Source: Gemmataceae bacterium
GTDB taxonomy: Bacteria; Planctomycetota; Planctomycetia; Gemmatales; Gemmataceae
Assembly: GCA_009691815.1 (NCBI GenBank)
Contig: SIAL01000062.1
Span: 1 to 11,845, forward strand
Direction: 5' to 3'
DNA length: 11,845 bases
Shown here piece after piece: positions 1 to 7,172 of the stretch (position 1 is its first letter; each line of letters opens with the position of its first letter). The position numbers and the translations under genes were made by a program. The notes under the pieces are model-generated. The model searched no databases. It had not been told where the DNA came from and was given only the letters and a program-made list of their open reading frames with translations.

Positions 1-183
1 TGTACTCTTCCTTTGTTTGCTGAGAAAGGCCTGAGACGGGTCTCTGCCAAGGGAAAGTGCTTGTATCATAGAATGAAGCAAGGTCGGCCCATTTTCCAAC
101 CAACCCTTTGGGGAACGGCCAGGAAAAAAGAGTCGTGTCCTGTTAGGATGTTTCCCCAAGCATTGGCTCTACGGCGGAAGTTT
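1..183 (+). other. Leader or intergenic region upstream of the heptahaem cytochrome
   Basis: No separate gene is recognisable here. The cytochrome reading frame stays open back to a TTG at 13, with in-frame ATGs at 73 and 148, but the encoded residues are basic, contain no recognisable domain, and would sit in front of a clear membrane anchor. The stretch is therefore read as an untranslated leader. A -10-like hexamer TAGAAT lies at 69-74 (five of six matches to TATAAT), without a convincing -35 element at the expected distance. A small inverted repeat, GAGAC-GG-GTCTC, lies at 32-43. Both are weak signals. Confidence 0.35.
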
Positions 184-2340
184 ATGGCGGAAAATGTGAA
201 TTCCGGAGGCCTTTGGGGTCGGTGGGTTTGGATTGTTCTTGTCCTTTTCATTGTGATGGGCTCTTTTGGTTTTGGGTGGTTTCTTTACCAGCGGGTGTTT
301 CCCCAACCGGTTGTTTTACTTTCGGAAGCGGAATTACCTGATATTGAAAACCTTCCTACCAATCCGGGGTACTTGGGGATAGAGGCATGCGCTCCTTGTC
401 ATGAAAAACGGGTTCGTGAATTTCGCCTGACCAACCACGCCAACGCTATTCGGGTTCCCGACCCCAAACTTATGCCGCCCGGCTTTTCCCCCCCGAGTAA
501 CCGCATAACCTGCCAACCCGGCTTGGATTTTGAAATGAAGCGAGAGGGGAACGAGTTCTTTTCGATGGCTTTGCTTTCAGGGCGTGAGGGAAAACCGCCG
601 CAATTGGAAACAAATAAGATTGATTTTGTTTATGGATGGGGCCGCCTTGATGAAGTCAACTTTAGCTGGGACCAAGATCGACTCCTTGAGCTTCCCATGG
701 CTTGGCTTTTTCCGCAGGAAACATGGGGAATATCGTCCGCGTTTCGGGTTGGGGATGTGCAACGGTTTTCTCGGGAAGCAACCGCCAATTGCCTCGAGTG
801 CCACACAACTTGGTTTGCCTATTACCCCGGTTCAGGGAATCGGTACAAACCGGACAGCTTTCTTTTGGGGGTGACTTGTGAAAGGTGCCACGGCCCGGGT
901 AAAGAGCATGTGGCCCACCACCAGGCCCAACCAAACGACCTTAAAGGGGCCAAAATTGTGGCTCCCGCGGATTTGCCCCGAGAGAGGCAACTGGAAATCT
1001 GTGCCCAATGCCACAGTAATGCCATTCGGCAAATTGGTCCCCCCTTTAGTTACCGACCGGGGCAACCATTGGATCAGGTCTTTCGTCCCATACACACCAA
1101 ATTTACCGAGGACGACCATGTTGCCAATCAGATTAAAGGCCTAAGGCAGAGCAAATGCTTTCAAAAGGATGAGTCGCTAACCTGTTCCACCTGCCACAAT
1201 CCCCATAAACCCCATGGACCGGAACAAGCGGATGCCGGGGCCAAGTCTTGTGCAAAATGCCACAAGCCCACCGATTGCAGAGAACAGGCAAAGCTACCCG
1301 AGGCTGTGAGGGGCGATTGTGTAGGTTGTCACCTTCCCCCCCGAGTCTGGATGAATGTCAACTTTCACACGAACAACGATCGATTTTTGCCCCCCATTAG
1401 GCGTTTTGACCATCGAATCGCGATTCACCCCGAATCCACTAAGGCGGTCCTTTTTCAACATTTTCAATCGTTAAAAGATCCTGTTTCAATCGCCGAAACC
1501 GCAAAATTAAAGACTCAACTTGTGGACTATTGGACTCTTGAAACAGAATCTCGTCGGGAAAACCACCGCATTTTGGCCGCCATTGGCTCCATTCGGGAGG
1601 TCCTTCGCGTTGCTCCAAACTCTCCGCAGGCAAAAAAGACCTTGGAGACACTCATTGCGACCGAAGACGCCTTTAATGCAAAGTTCTCCGACGCCAACCA
1701 AAAATTGGGTCAAAACAAAAGCCAACAGGCGGTGGCCCTTTTCGGGGAACTCCTCAAAGAAAGGCCTGAATTTGCCATGTTGGAAGGGAAATTGGGTTTA
1801 GCCTTGGCGATGGCTGGGAATAACCAGGCTGCCTTTGACCACCTAAAAAAGGTTGGGGTCTTGGATCAGGATGAACCCTATGGTCATGCCATGATGGGGT
1901 GGCTTGATTTCCTTGGGGGGCGATTCCCCGAGGCAGTGGAGCACTTAAAAAAGGCGGATGAGATTTTCCCCTATATGTCCAAAACCAATTTTCACCTAGG
2001 ATTGGCCCTATTCGCCAATGGCCAATTTGCCCAAGCGGTTACCGCATTTGAGACCTCGCTTGAGGTGGACCCACTCCAAGCCGATGCTAGGCAAGCATTA
2101 AGCAAGGCCTTTGCCGCTTTAGGGAAAAACGAATCTTCACTCCTTCAGGCTCGGCTTGCCGTGAAACTGGCCGGGGACACAAAGCCTGATTTCCTAATAA
2201 TCCTTGCCGATGCGTATGCCAAGGTGGGTGACCAACCTAGGTTTCAGGAAACTTGTCGAAGGGGAGTGGAAATCGCAAGGCGCATGAACAACATCGAACT
2301 TGCCGTGGAATTTCGCAAGAGGTTGGGCGAGATTCGGTAA
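184..2340 (+). CDS. Membrane-anchored heptahaem c-type cytochrome with C-terminal TPR repeats
   Basis: Predicted 718-residue electron-transfer protein, anchored in the inner membrane with its bulk in the periplasm. The start ATG at 184 is chosen because it places a hydrophobic helix (about residues 12-35) at the N-terminus; a purine-rich GGAAG stretch just upstream is a poor, close-set ribosome site. Upstream in-frame starts at 13 (TTG), 73 and 148 cannot be excluded. Seven CXXCH haem-c motifs are visible: CAPCH 69, CLECH 203, CERCH 232, CAQCH 273, CSTCH 334, CAKCH 356 and CVGCH 379. Histidines that could be distal ligands occur between and after them (for example KEHVAHH after haem 3). The stretch before haem 2, with an LLELPMAW motif, resembles the cytochrome c554-type multihaem/TPR proteins of planctomycetes and acidobacteria. 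From about residue 505 to the end, helical pairs with TPR spacing follow (for example GLALFANGQFAQAVTAFE). TPRs usually bind partner proteins. The redox partner is unknown. The gene converges on mnmE and appears monocistronic. Confidence 0.88.
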   Translation: MAENVNSGGLWGRWVWIVLVLFIVMGSFGFGWFLYQRVFPQPVVLLSEAELPDIENLPTNPGYLGIEACAPCHEKRVREFRLTNHANAIRVPDPKLMPPGFSPPSNRITCQPGLDFEMKREGNEFFSMALLSGREGKPPQLETNKIDFVYGWGRLDEVNFSWDQDRLLELPMAWLFPQETWGISSAFRVGDVQRFSREATANCLECHTTWFAYYPGSGNRYKPDSFLLGVTCERCHGPGKEHVAHHQAQPNDLKGAKIVAPADLPRERQLEICAQCHSNAIRQIGPPFSYRPGQPLDQVFRPIHTKFTEDDHVANQIKGLRQSKCFQKDESLTCSTCHNPHKPHGPEQADAGAKSCAKCHKPTDCREQAKLPEAVRGDCVGCHLPPRVWMNVNFHTNNDRFLPPIRRFDHRIAIHPESTKAVLFQHFQSLKDPVSIAETAKLKTQLVDYWTLETESRRENHRILAAIGSIREVLRVAPNSPQAKKTLETLIATEDAFNAKFSDANQKLGQNKSQQAVALFGELLKERPEFAMLEGKLGLALAMAGNNQAAFDHLKKVGVLDQDEPYGHAMMGWLDFLGGRFPEAVEHLKKADEIFPYMSKTNFHLGLALFANGQFAQAVTAFETSLEVDPLQADARQALSKAFAALGKNESSLLQARLAVKLAGDTKPDFLIILADAYAKVGDQPRFQETCRRGVEIARRMNNIELAVEFRKRLGEIR

Positions 2341-2415
2341 ACCGGGCCCAACCGAATTGTTTCCTTTTATCTGTTGGCAAGGCAACAAAGTTAAAGAGTG
2401 CAAACCGGGTTAACC

Positions 2416-3783
2416 TTACTTGCCGATACAGAAGCGGGTAAACACCCGATCAAGCAAATCGTCTGTGTAAAGCACTCCGGTCATTTCCCCAAGGGCATCA
2501 AGGGCGACTCGAATCTCAAGCACCAACACCTCGATTGGGTCGTCCACCACGGCTTGCCGATGGGCCCGTCGAATGGCCCCCTCGGCCTGTTCCAATTGGG
2601 TCTGACACCTAGCAAGGGGAGGGATATTCGCTTCGGCGTTTGTTTGCAAAACTTCGCTAACTCGGGCCTTAAGCAGGCCGATTCCTTCGCCCGTGTGGCT
2701 GGAAACCCTCAATCCGTCCGCTTCCCCGTTGGGGTGTAAGTCCGCCAAGGTCTGGACCACCAGCAACGGGACATCCCATGGCATGGTCTTTAAAAGGTCC
2801 AACGAAGTAATCCATTGCCTAGGAAAACAGGCAACGATCAAATCTGCTCTGGGAAGGAGGTTCCAGGTCGCTTTTTGCGACACAAGGTCCAATTCTCCCA
2901 AAGGGGTGTCCGATAGTCCGGCCGTGTCCATCCAATTTACACGGGTGCCACAGGATAGGGGGCCAGTGCCCTCCAACCAATCGCGGGTGGTTCCCGGAAT
3001 ATCTGAAACAATTGCCTGGGATTGGCCGCCTACCAACAGATTAAACAGAGTGCTTTTGCCCGCATTGGGAGGCCCAACCAGGGCAACCCTTGGTAACGGA
3101 GTCAGGGTATCCTTTTCGCGCATTTGCCGTCGCAAGTTTATTATCCGGGCCACGAACGAACCCAAACTTAGAATTAATCTTTTCGAATCGACAAAGGTGA
3201 TGTCTTCCTCGGCAAAATCAAGCCCGGCTTCAAGGTCCGCCAATAAATCCAAAAGTTCCCTGCGCAATTCCTCGGCAGGATGGCGAATGCCTCCGGCAAG
3301 CTGTTCCATGGCAAGGGCCAATTCCGCGGGTTGCTTTGCTTTGGAGATCGCCACCACCGCCTCGGCTTGGGAAAGGTCGATGGAACCCGACAAAAATGCC
3401 CTCAGGCTAAATTCTCCCGGCTGGGCGGGGCGTGCCCCGGCGGCCACAAGGTTTTGAATCACCCATTCCAAAAGGGGCATGGACCCCACGAAATGAAGTT
3501 CTGCCGCTTCTTGCCGAGTGTATCCTCCCCCTCTGGGCCATAAATGGACCGAACAGGGAACCGATCCAAAAAGTCCGGGCAGGGATATGGTTCCCTCCAC
3601 CCATTGGCGTTTGGAGACAGTAGGCCCCTCGGGTGGGGCAATAGGAGGACGAAAAATGGGGGAAATCAGATCATGACAACCCGTCCCACTAAGGCGAACG
3701 ACCGCCCTTTCAGAGGGTTCGGCCGGGGTCGCCAAGGCAACGATAATATCTTCTAGGGCGTGGCTTGTCCGAGTGGAAAGCAT
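2416..3783 (-). CDS. mnmE: MnmE, tRNA uridine-34 5-carboxymethylaminomethyl-modification GTPase
   Basis: 455 residues, the usual length for this family. With MnmG, MnmE installs the (carboxymethyl)aminomethyl group at C5 of wobble uridine 34, using a folate one-carbon unit and GTP hydrolysis; it acts in the cytoplasm as a dimer. Visible parts are an N-terminal folate-binding and dimerisation domain (about 1-120, with DIIVALATP and PGEFSLRAF), a helical domain, an inserted G domain (about 230-380) and the C-terminal FCIGK with its functional Cys. G-domain motifs are the P-loop GPPNAGKS at 237-244, DIPGTTRD in the G2/K-loop and DTAG at 286-289. The G4 position reads QTLAD (344-348) rather than NKxD, and the region after DTAG is also divergent. 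The frame is open upstream to 4086 but that part overlaps yidC and carries no MnmE residues. ATG 3783 is preferred over ATG 3798 because the conserved domain begins directly after it. It lies 37 nt downstream of the yidC stop and is probably co-transcribed. mnmG is not in the window. Confidence 0.95.
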   Translation of the reverse strand: MLSTRTSHALEDIIVALATPAEPSERAVVRLSGTGCHDLISPIFRPPIAPPEGPTVSKRQWVEGTISLPGLFGSVPCSVHLWPRGGGYTRQEAAELHFVGSMPLLEWVIQNLVAAGARPAQPGEFSLRAFLSGSIDLSQAEAVVAISKAKQPAELALAMEQLAGGIRHPAEELRRELLDLLADLEAGLDFAEEDITFVDSKRLILSLGSFVARIINLRRQMREKDTLTPLPRVALVGPPNAGKSTLFNLLVGGQSQAIVSDIPGTTRDWLEGTGPLSCGTRVNWMDTAGLSDTPLGELDLVSQKATWNLLPRADLIVACFPRQWITSLDLLKTMPWDVPLLVVQTLADLHPNGEADGLRVSSHTGEGIGLLKARVSEVLQTNAEANIPPLARCQTQLEQAEGAIRRAHRQAVVDDPIEVLVLEIRVALDALGEMTGVLYTDDLLDRVFTRFCIGK

Positions 3784-3820
3784 TTTTGGGAGCCCCATGG
3801 GCGAAGGATCAAACTGCGGG

Positions 3821-6232
3821 CTATTTTGAAGCTCGCTTTTTGATATCTTCAAACCAATTCTTGAAAGCTTGGACCTTGCCTGCAAAACCGGTTGGGGCGG
3901 CTTGGTCCTTGACAGTACGGGTTTTGCGACGGGAGAAATCCTCCTTGAGCGTTCCCTTATGAGGTAAGACCACCTCCACTTTTCCGGCTGCCTGAGCTGA
4001 CAACGGTAACTGCTTGGGCAGCAATTTGCGCTCGGCGAGGGACCAGAGACTAGATGCGATGAAATAAAGGCACATACCGGAGGCAACGCGGTAGAACATC
4101 AACCCCATCACCAGCGTCATGATCATGGTCATCCGCTGCTGCATCTGTTGCTCTTCATTGGTGGGCGGTGGCATAAACCATTTTTGCTGGAGGACCATGA
4201 AACCCATGGCAAACAGGGGTAAAAGGTTGAAGGATGGCCCGAAATACAACAGCGATCCATAGTCCGCCGGACGGCTGATCATCGGGATATTATCGCCCCA
4301 TGAGAACATGGCATCAGGCGCGGCAAGGTTGTCTACCCATATCGGCCAAAAGGGTTCTAGCCGAAAGCGAATGCTCTCCTGCAAGGCAAAGTACAGTCCC
4401 ATGAAAATGGGCATTTGAAGCAAAATCACCCAACAACTACCCACCGGATTGATGTTGTATTTGCGGTAAAGCTCCATTTGGGCCTTGGCCATACCCTGTT
4501 TGTCTTCTTTGTGTTTTTCTTGGAGAACCTTTAGTTCAGGTGCTAACATTTGCATTTTGAGGCTCATAAGGGCCTGTTTTCGGCTCATGGGAAACATGAT
4601 GCCCCGAACCATGACCGTTAGCAAAATAATGCAAAGACCATGGCTTGGGACGATGAAACTCATCAGGGCAAGCACTTTGTGAAGAAAGTTTGTCAGGAAA
4701 ATGACCACCCACGAGAATCCGAAAAACCACCGTCCAAAAGCCGACGGGTAGTCGACAATGGTTCCAAGCTTGAGGGTTTCCGAATAGCGTGTGATCAGGG
4801 CCGGGTCCACCTTTTGTTCACCCCGGGCATATTGAATCTGAGAGGGTTTGGCGGGACCGTGATAAAGGATATAGCGATGGTTTGCGGTTTGACCCGGCAT
4901 GAGTTCCATCGGGGCGCTGCTAACACGGATGGTCACATCGTCCAAAAATAGGGGCTGTGCCTTTAAAGGATCCAAAAAGTCCACGGCGACAAAACGGAAA
5001 CTTCCCGCCTCTGGATTGCTTTCCCAAATGTAGCGAAAAGCAACCTGTGACATCGGAATTAGTTCCGCCGCCGCCTTTCGGGCCACATCGGTGGGGGCGA
5101 TCCAATAGGTCTGCTTTCTCCCTTCCGGACTTTGGACAATCAATTGACCGTTACGCCGCTCTAGCAATAGCCCCTTGAAAAGGGCCACTTCAACCGTTGG
5201 TCTGGCTCGGCGAATGACAAAAGGATCGTCTTTTTGACGATCGTCAATGGCGATGGCCGAGGTGAAATATTGCAAGGCCACCGCCGCATAGCGGATGAAC
5301 CGATCCGCGGAGTCAACCTCATAGCCGCCAAGAGAGGTGCTAAGCGCCCTGCCGTCCTGATAATCTCTGTCAAAATTTCCTTTACGGTCTTCGTGGCCAA
5401 TCATGCTGTTTTTGAAGATCGTGGTATACCAAGCGCCTTCGATGGGCAAACCCCGTCCGCCGGTGAGTTGATAACGGAAAGGGATGGATTTACCATCTCC
5501 CGGCAGACTTTCCCGGGAAACCCGGATTTCCAAGCCGATATGATATTCCCCTTCGTAGAGTGAAAATATCTTGTCAATTCGAATGTCTCTAAGGGTCGTT
5601 CGAAAAGTCAACCAAGTTCCGCGGGCGCCATCCTCCCGGGTGACTTCTTGAACCGGCTTGCCTTCCGGCCCGACAACAACATCCCAGGTGACCTTGCCCA
5701 AGGTGTCCAACGGGTATTCACCCTGTCCATCACCCGGATAGTGGTAAAGCAAAAAAGATCCGGCCTTGGTGGTTTCATCCAAGGGGATCAGGTCGAGTGT
5801 GGCGGGTTCCCCGTCAGCTTCTTTTACGAGGGCACCGTTGATGTCCGCTTTGCGAAATTTGTTCAGCACCAGCGAGCGAACACAAGCCCCTTGCGGATCA
5901 AGCCGAGCTTCAATGTGAAATGCCGAATCTTTTTTTCCCGAACCCAAGGTCACCCACGATTCGCGTTTCCAAGGGGCGAAAGTCTTAAGCAGCGAGGCGC
6001 CTGATGCTTGGGGTGCGGGTTTTTCCGCGACGCCGTTTGGCCCGGGCGGTTTGCTAGGGTCGGCCTCAATGCCGATTTTTTTCCCATCGCCGTCGATCCC
6101 GGCTTCCAACGCGGCGGGAATTTCCCCACCTTTCTCCTGTTTTTTGGGTGGGAAAAAGAAATTGCCCAGTTCCATCCACAAAAGGAACATGCCAAAGATC
6201 AGAAAGATCGTCCACCAATTATTTTTACGCAT
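3821..6232 (-). CDS. yidC: YidC/Oxa1/Alb3-family membrane protein insertase
   Basis: About 803 residues, clearly longer than E. coli YidC (548). It inserts and folds inner-membrane proteins, alone or with SecYEG. The N-terminal helix (IFLIFGMFLLWMELGNFFF) is followed by a charged, Pro/Gly-rich linker of about 50 residues and a large periplasmic beta domain (about 85-480). The conserved insertase core covers about 500-740. It includes ILLTVMVRGIMFPMSRKQ, with the hydrophilic-groove Arg at about 543, a cytoplasmic hairpin rich in Lys and Glu (LKVLQEKHKEDKQGMAKAQ), the segment YNINPVGSCWVILLQMPIFMGLY, and the final helix ending in SLWSLAERKLLPK. The roughly 60-residue C-terminal tail is basic, as in YidC proteins that contact ribosomes. 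ATG 6232 is chosen because the family N-terminus starts there; a TTG at 6247 would add five residues. No clear Shine-Dalgarno sequence is seen for either. mnmE follows after 37 nt, the usual gene pairing, but rpmH, rnpA and jag are absent upstream. Confidence 0.97.
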   Translation of the reverse strand: MRKNNWWTIFLIFGMFLLWMELGNFFFPPKKQEKGGEIPAALEAGIDGDGKKIGIEADPSKPPGPNGVAEKPAPQASGASLLKTFAPWKRESWVTLGSGKKDSAFHIEARLDPQGACVRSLVLNKFRKADINGALVKEADGEPATLDLIPLDETTKAGSFLLYHYPGDGQGEYPLDTLGKVTWDVVVGPEGKPVQEVTREDGARGTWLTFRTTLRDIRIDKIFSLYEGEYHIGLEIRVSRESLPGDGKSIPFRYQLTGGRGLPIEGAWYTTIFKNSMIGHEDRKGNFDRDYQDGRALSTSLGGYEVDSADRFIRYAAVALQYFTSAIAIDDRQKDDPFVIRRARPTVEVALFKGLLLERRNGQLIVQSPEGRKQTYWIAPTDVARKAAAELIPMSQVAFRYIWESNPEAGSFRFVAVDFLDPLKAQPLFLDDVTIRVSSAPMELMPGQTANHRYILYHGPAKPSQIQYARGEQKVDPALITRYSETLKLGTIVDYPSAFGRWFFGFSWVVIFLTNFLHKVLALMSFIVPSHGLCIILLTVMVRGIMFPMSRKQALMSLKMQMLAPELKVLQEKHKEDKQGMAKAQMELYRKYNINPVGSCWVILLQMPIFMGLYFALQESIRFRLEPFWPIWVDNLAAPDAMFSWGDNIPMISRPADYGSLLYFGPSFNLLPLFAMGFMVLQQKWFMPPPTNEEQQMQQRMTMIMTLVMGLMFYRVASGMCLYFIASSLWSLAERKLLPKQLPLSAQAAGKVEVVLPHKGTLKEDFSRRKTRTVKDQAAPTGFAGKVQAFKNWFEDIKKRASK

Positions 6233-6302
6233 GGGATCCGAATTCAAGGGTTGCGAGTAAAGGAGAGTTTTGCCCTATTAGGACATTGCTCAACGGAAAT
6301 AA

Positions 6303-7064
6303 TCATCTGCCCTGCCGCAAACGATCGCCAAGAAAATTGTTTAGTTCAGGGATTGCGTGAATCTTTTTCACTGTCTTATCAAGGTCGTAGGTCACTCTGT
6401 GAAAGTGGATACGGCCGGAATCGTCCAAAATCACATAACAGGCCCTTGGGTCCAAATCACGGGGTTGGCCCACCGAACCAACATTGCACATGATTTTTTG
6501 TTCCCCGGGAAAGAAGATGTTGTCAAACTGGTCCGGGGACTGGAACTGATATTGGTTGGACTCCAATTGGGTGAAAATGCCTGGGACATGGGTATGTCCT
6601 TGAAAGCAGGTTTTGGGGACCTTTTGAAAGATGACATCCATTTTCCGCTGGTTGTAAATATCGTCAGGGAAGACATACTCATTGGTCGGGTTCCGGGCGG
6701 AACCATGAACAAAGAGGTAGGGATCTTCTCGGTGCAATTTGGGCCGAATCGAGAGAAAATCCAATCGATCCTGGCGCCGACTGGTGGTTTCGTGCGATTG
6801 CTCCAACTGGTCGCGGGTCCAAAAAATCGCCTGTTCCGCGGCGGGGTTGAAGCCTTCGGGGTCGAAAATGGCGGCGTTATCGTGATTTCCCATGAGAACC
6901 ATGTCAAAATCGGTAACCAAGTCCAAACATTCTCTGGGATTGGGCCCGTAACCTACAACATCTCCAAGGCAATACCTTTGGGTCACACCCTGTTTTTTTA
7001 TATCCTCAAGAACCGCAATAAGGGCCTCGAGATTGCCATGGATATCGCTTATTATTGCCTTCAC
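6303..7064 (-). CDS. Calcineurin-like metallophosphoesterase
   Basis: 253 residues, cytoplasmic, with no signal peptide or membrane segment. The full dinuclear-metal signature is present: SDIHGN (Asp7, His9), GDVVGYG (Asp35), GNHD (Asn60, His61), the His of FVHGS (120) and GHTH (157, 159). The C-terminal NVGSVGQPRD segment with the following strand pattern is typical of the Metallophos_2/YfcE-like group of small single-domain phosphoesterases, which includes phosphodiesterases and phosphoprotein or nucleotide phosphatases. The substrate cannot be told from sequence. The start is GTG 7064, because the family begins with the strand leading into SDIHGN directly after the start codon; a weak CGGGAA lies upstream. 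It is the second gene of the minus-strand block, 108 nt after the subtilisin-like gene and about 70 nt before yidC, so co-transcription with yidC-mnmE is plausible but not proven. Confidence 0.93.
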   Translation of the reverse strand: MKAIISDIHGNLEALIAVLEDIKKQGVTQRYCLGDVVGYGPNPRECLDLVTDFDMVLMGNHDNAAIFDPEGFNPAAEQAIFWTRDQLEQSHETTSRRQDRLDFLSIRPKLHREDPYLFVHGSARNPTNEYVFPDDIYNQRKMDVIFQKVPKTCFQGHTHVPGIFTQLESNQYQFQSPDQFDNIFFPGEQKIMCNVGSVGQPRDLDPRACYVILDDSGRIHFHRVTYDLDKTVKKIHAIPELNNFLGDRLRQGR

Positions 7065-7088
7065 AAACCGTTTCCCGATCCCGAACCG

Positions 7089-7134
7089 GGATTAGATAAG
7101 AACTAATCCGAAGTTGGTATTTCTTTAAGATACC
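7089..7134 (-). repeat. Two adjacent inverted repeats in the gap before the metallophosphoesterase
   Basis: GGATTAG at 7089-7095 pairs perfectly with CTAATCC at 7103-7109 around a 7-nt loop. Next to it, GGTAT at 7116-7120 pairs with ATACC at 7130-7134; read on the minus strand, the second stem can extend to eight pairs with one mismatch and a 3-nt loop. They would form consecutive hairpins in a transcript running from the subtilisin-like gene into the phosphoesterase. Neither is followed by a U-tract in that direction, so they are not standard intrinsic terminators. They could be a processing site or leader structure, or chance. Confidence 0.4.
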
Positions 7135-7172
7135 GTCATCGGGCCTTTTTTTCAAAAACAGTTTCACAATTC

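Noticed and set aside
13..183. N-terminal extension of the cytochrome from TTG 13, or from ATG 73 or 148
   Set aside because: The extra residues are basic, have no family match, and would precede the membrane anchor; the anchor begins right after ATG 184.
2372..2387. Hairpin TGTTG/CAACA between the converging cytochrome and mnmE genes as a bidirectional terminator
   Set aside because: Only 5 bp, AT-containing, and followed by no T-run in either direction; no convincing terminator was found in this 75-nt gap.
2693..3457. Long plus-strand frame (254 codons)
   Set aside because: It lies entirely antisense to the conserved mnmE coding region, with no motifs or export signal.
3784..4086. Upstream extension of the mnmE frame into yidC
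   Set aside because: It overlaps the conserved end of yidC in another frame and carries no MnmE-like residues; the family N-terminus starts at 3783.
6357..7106. Long plus-strand frame (249 codons)
   Set aside because: It is antisense to the metallophosphoesterase, whose complete metal-binding signature shows that the minus strand is the coding one.
7146..7152. Run of seven T as the tail of an intrinsic terminator
   Set aside because: It is on the plus strand, where no gene ends, and no GC-rich stem precedes it.
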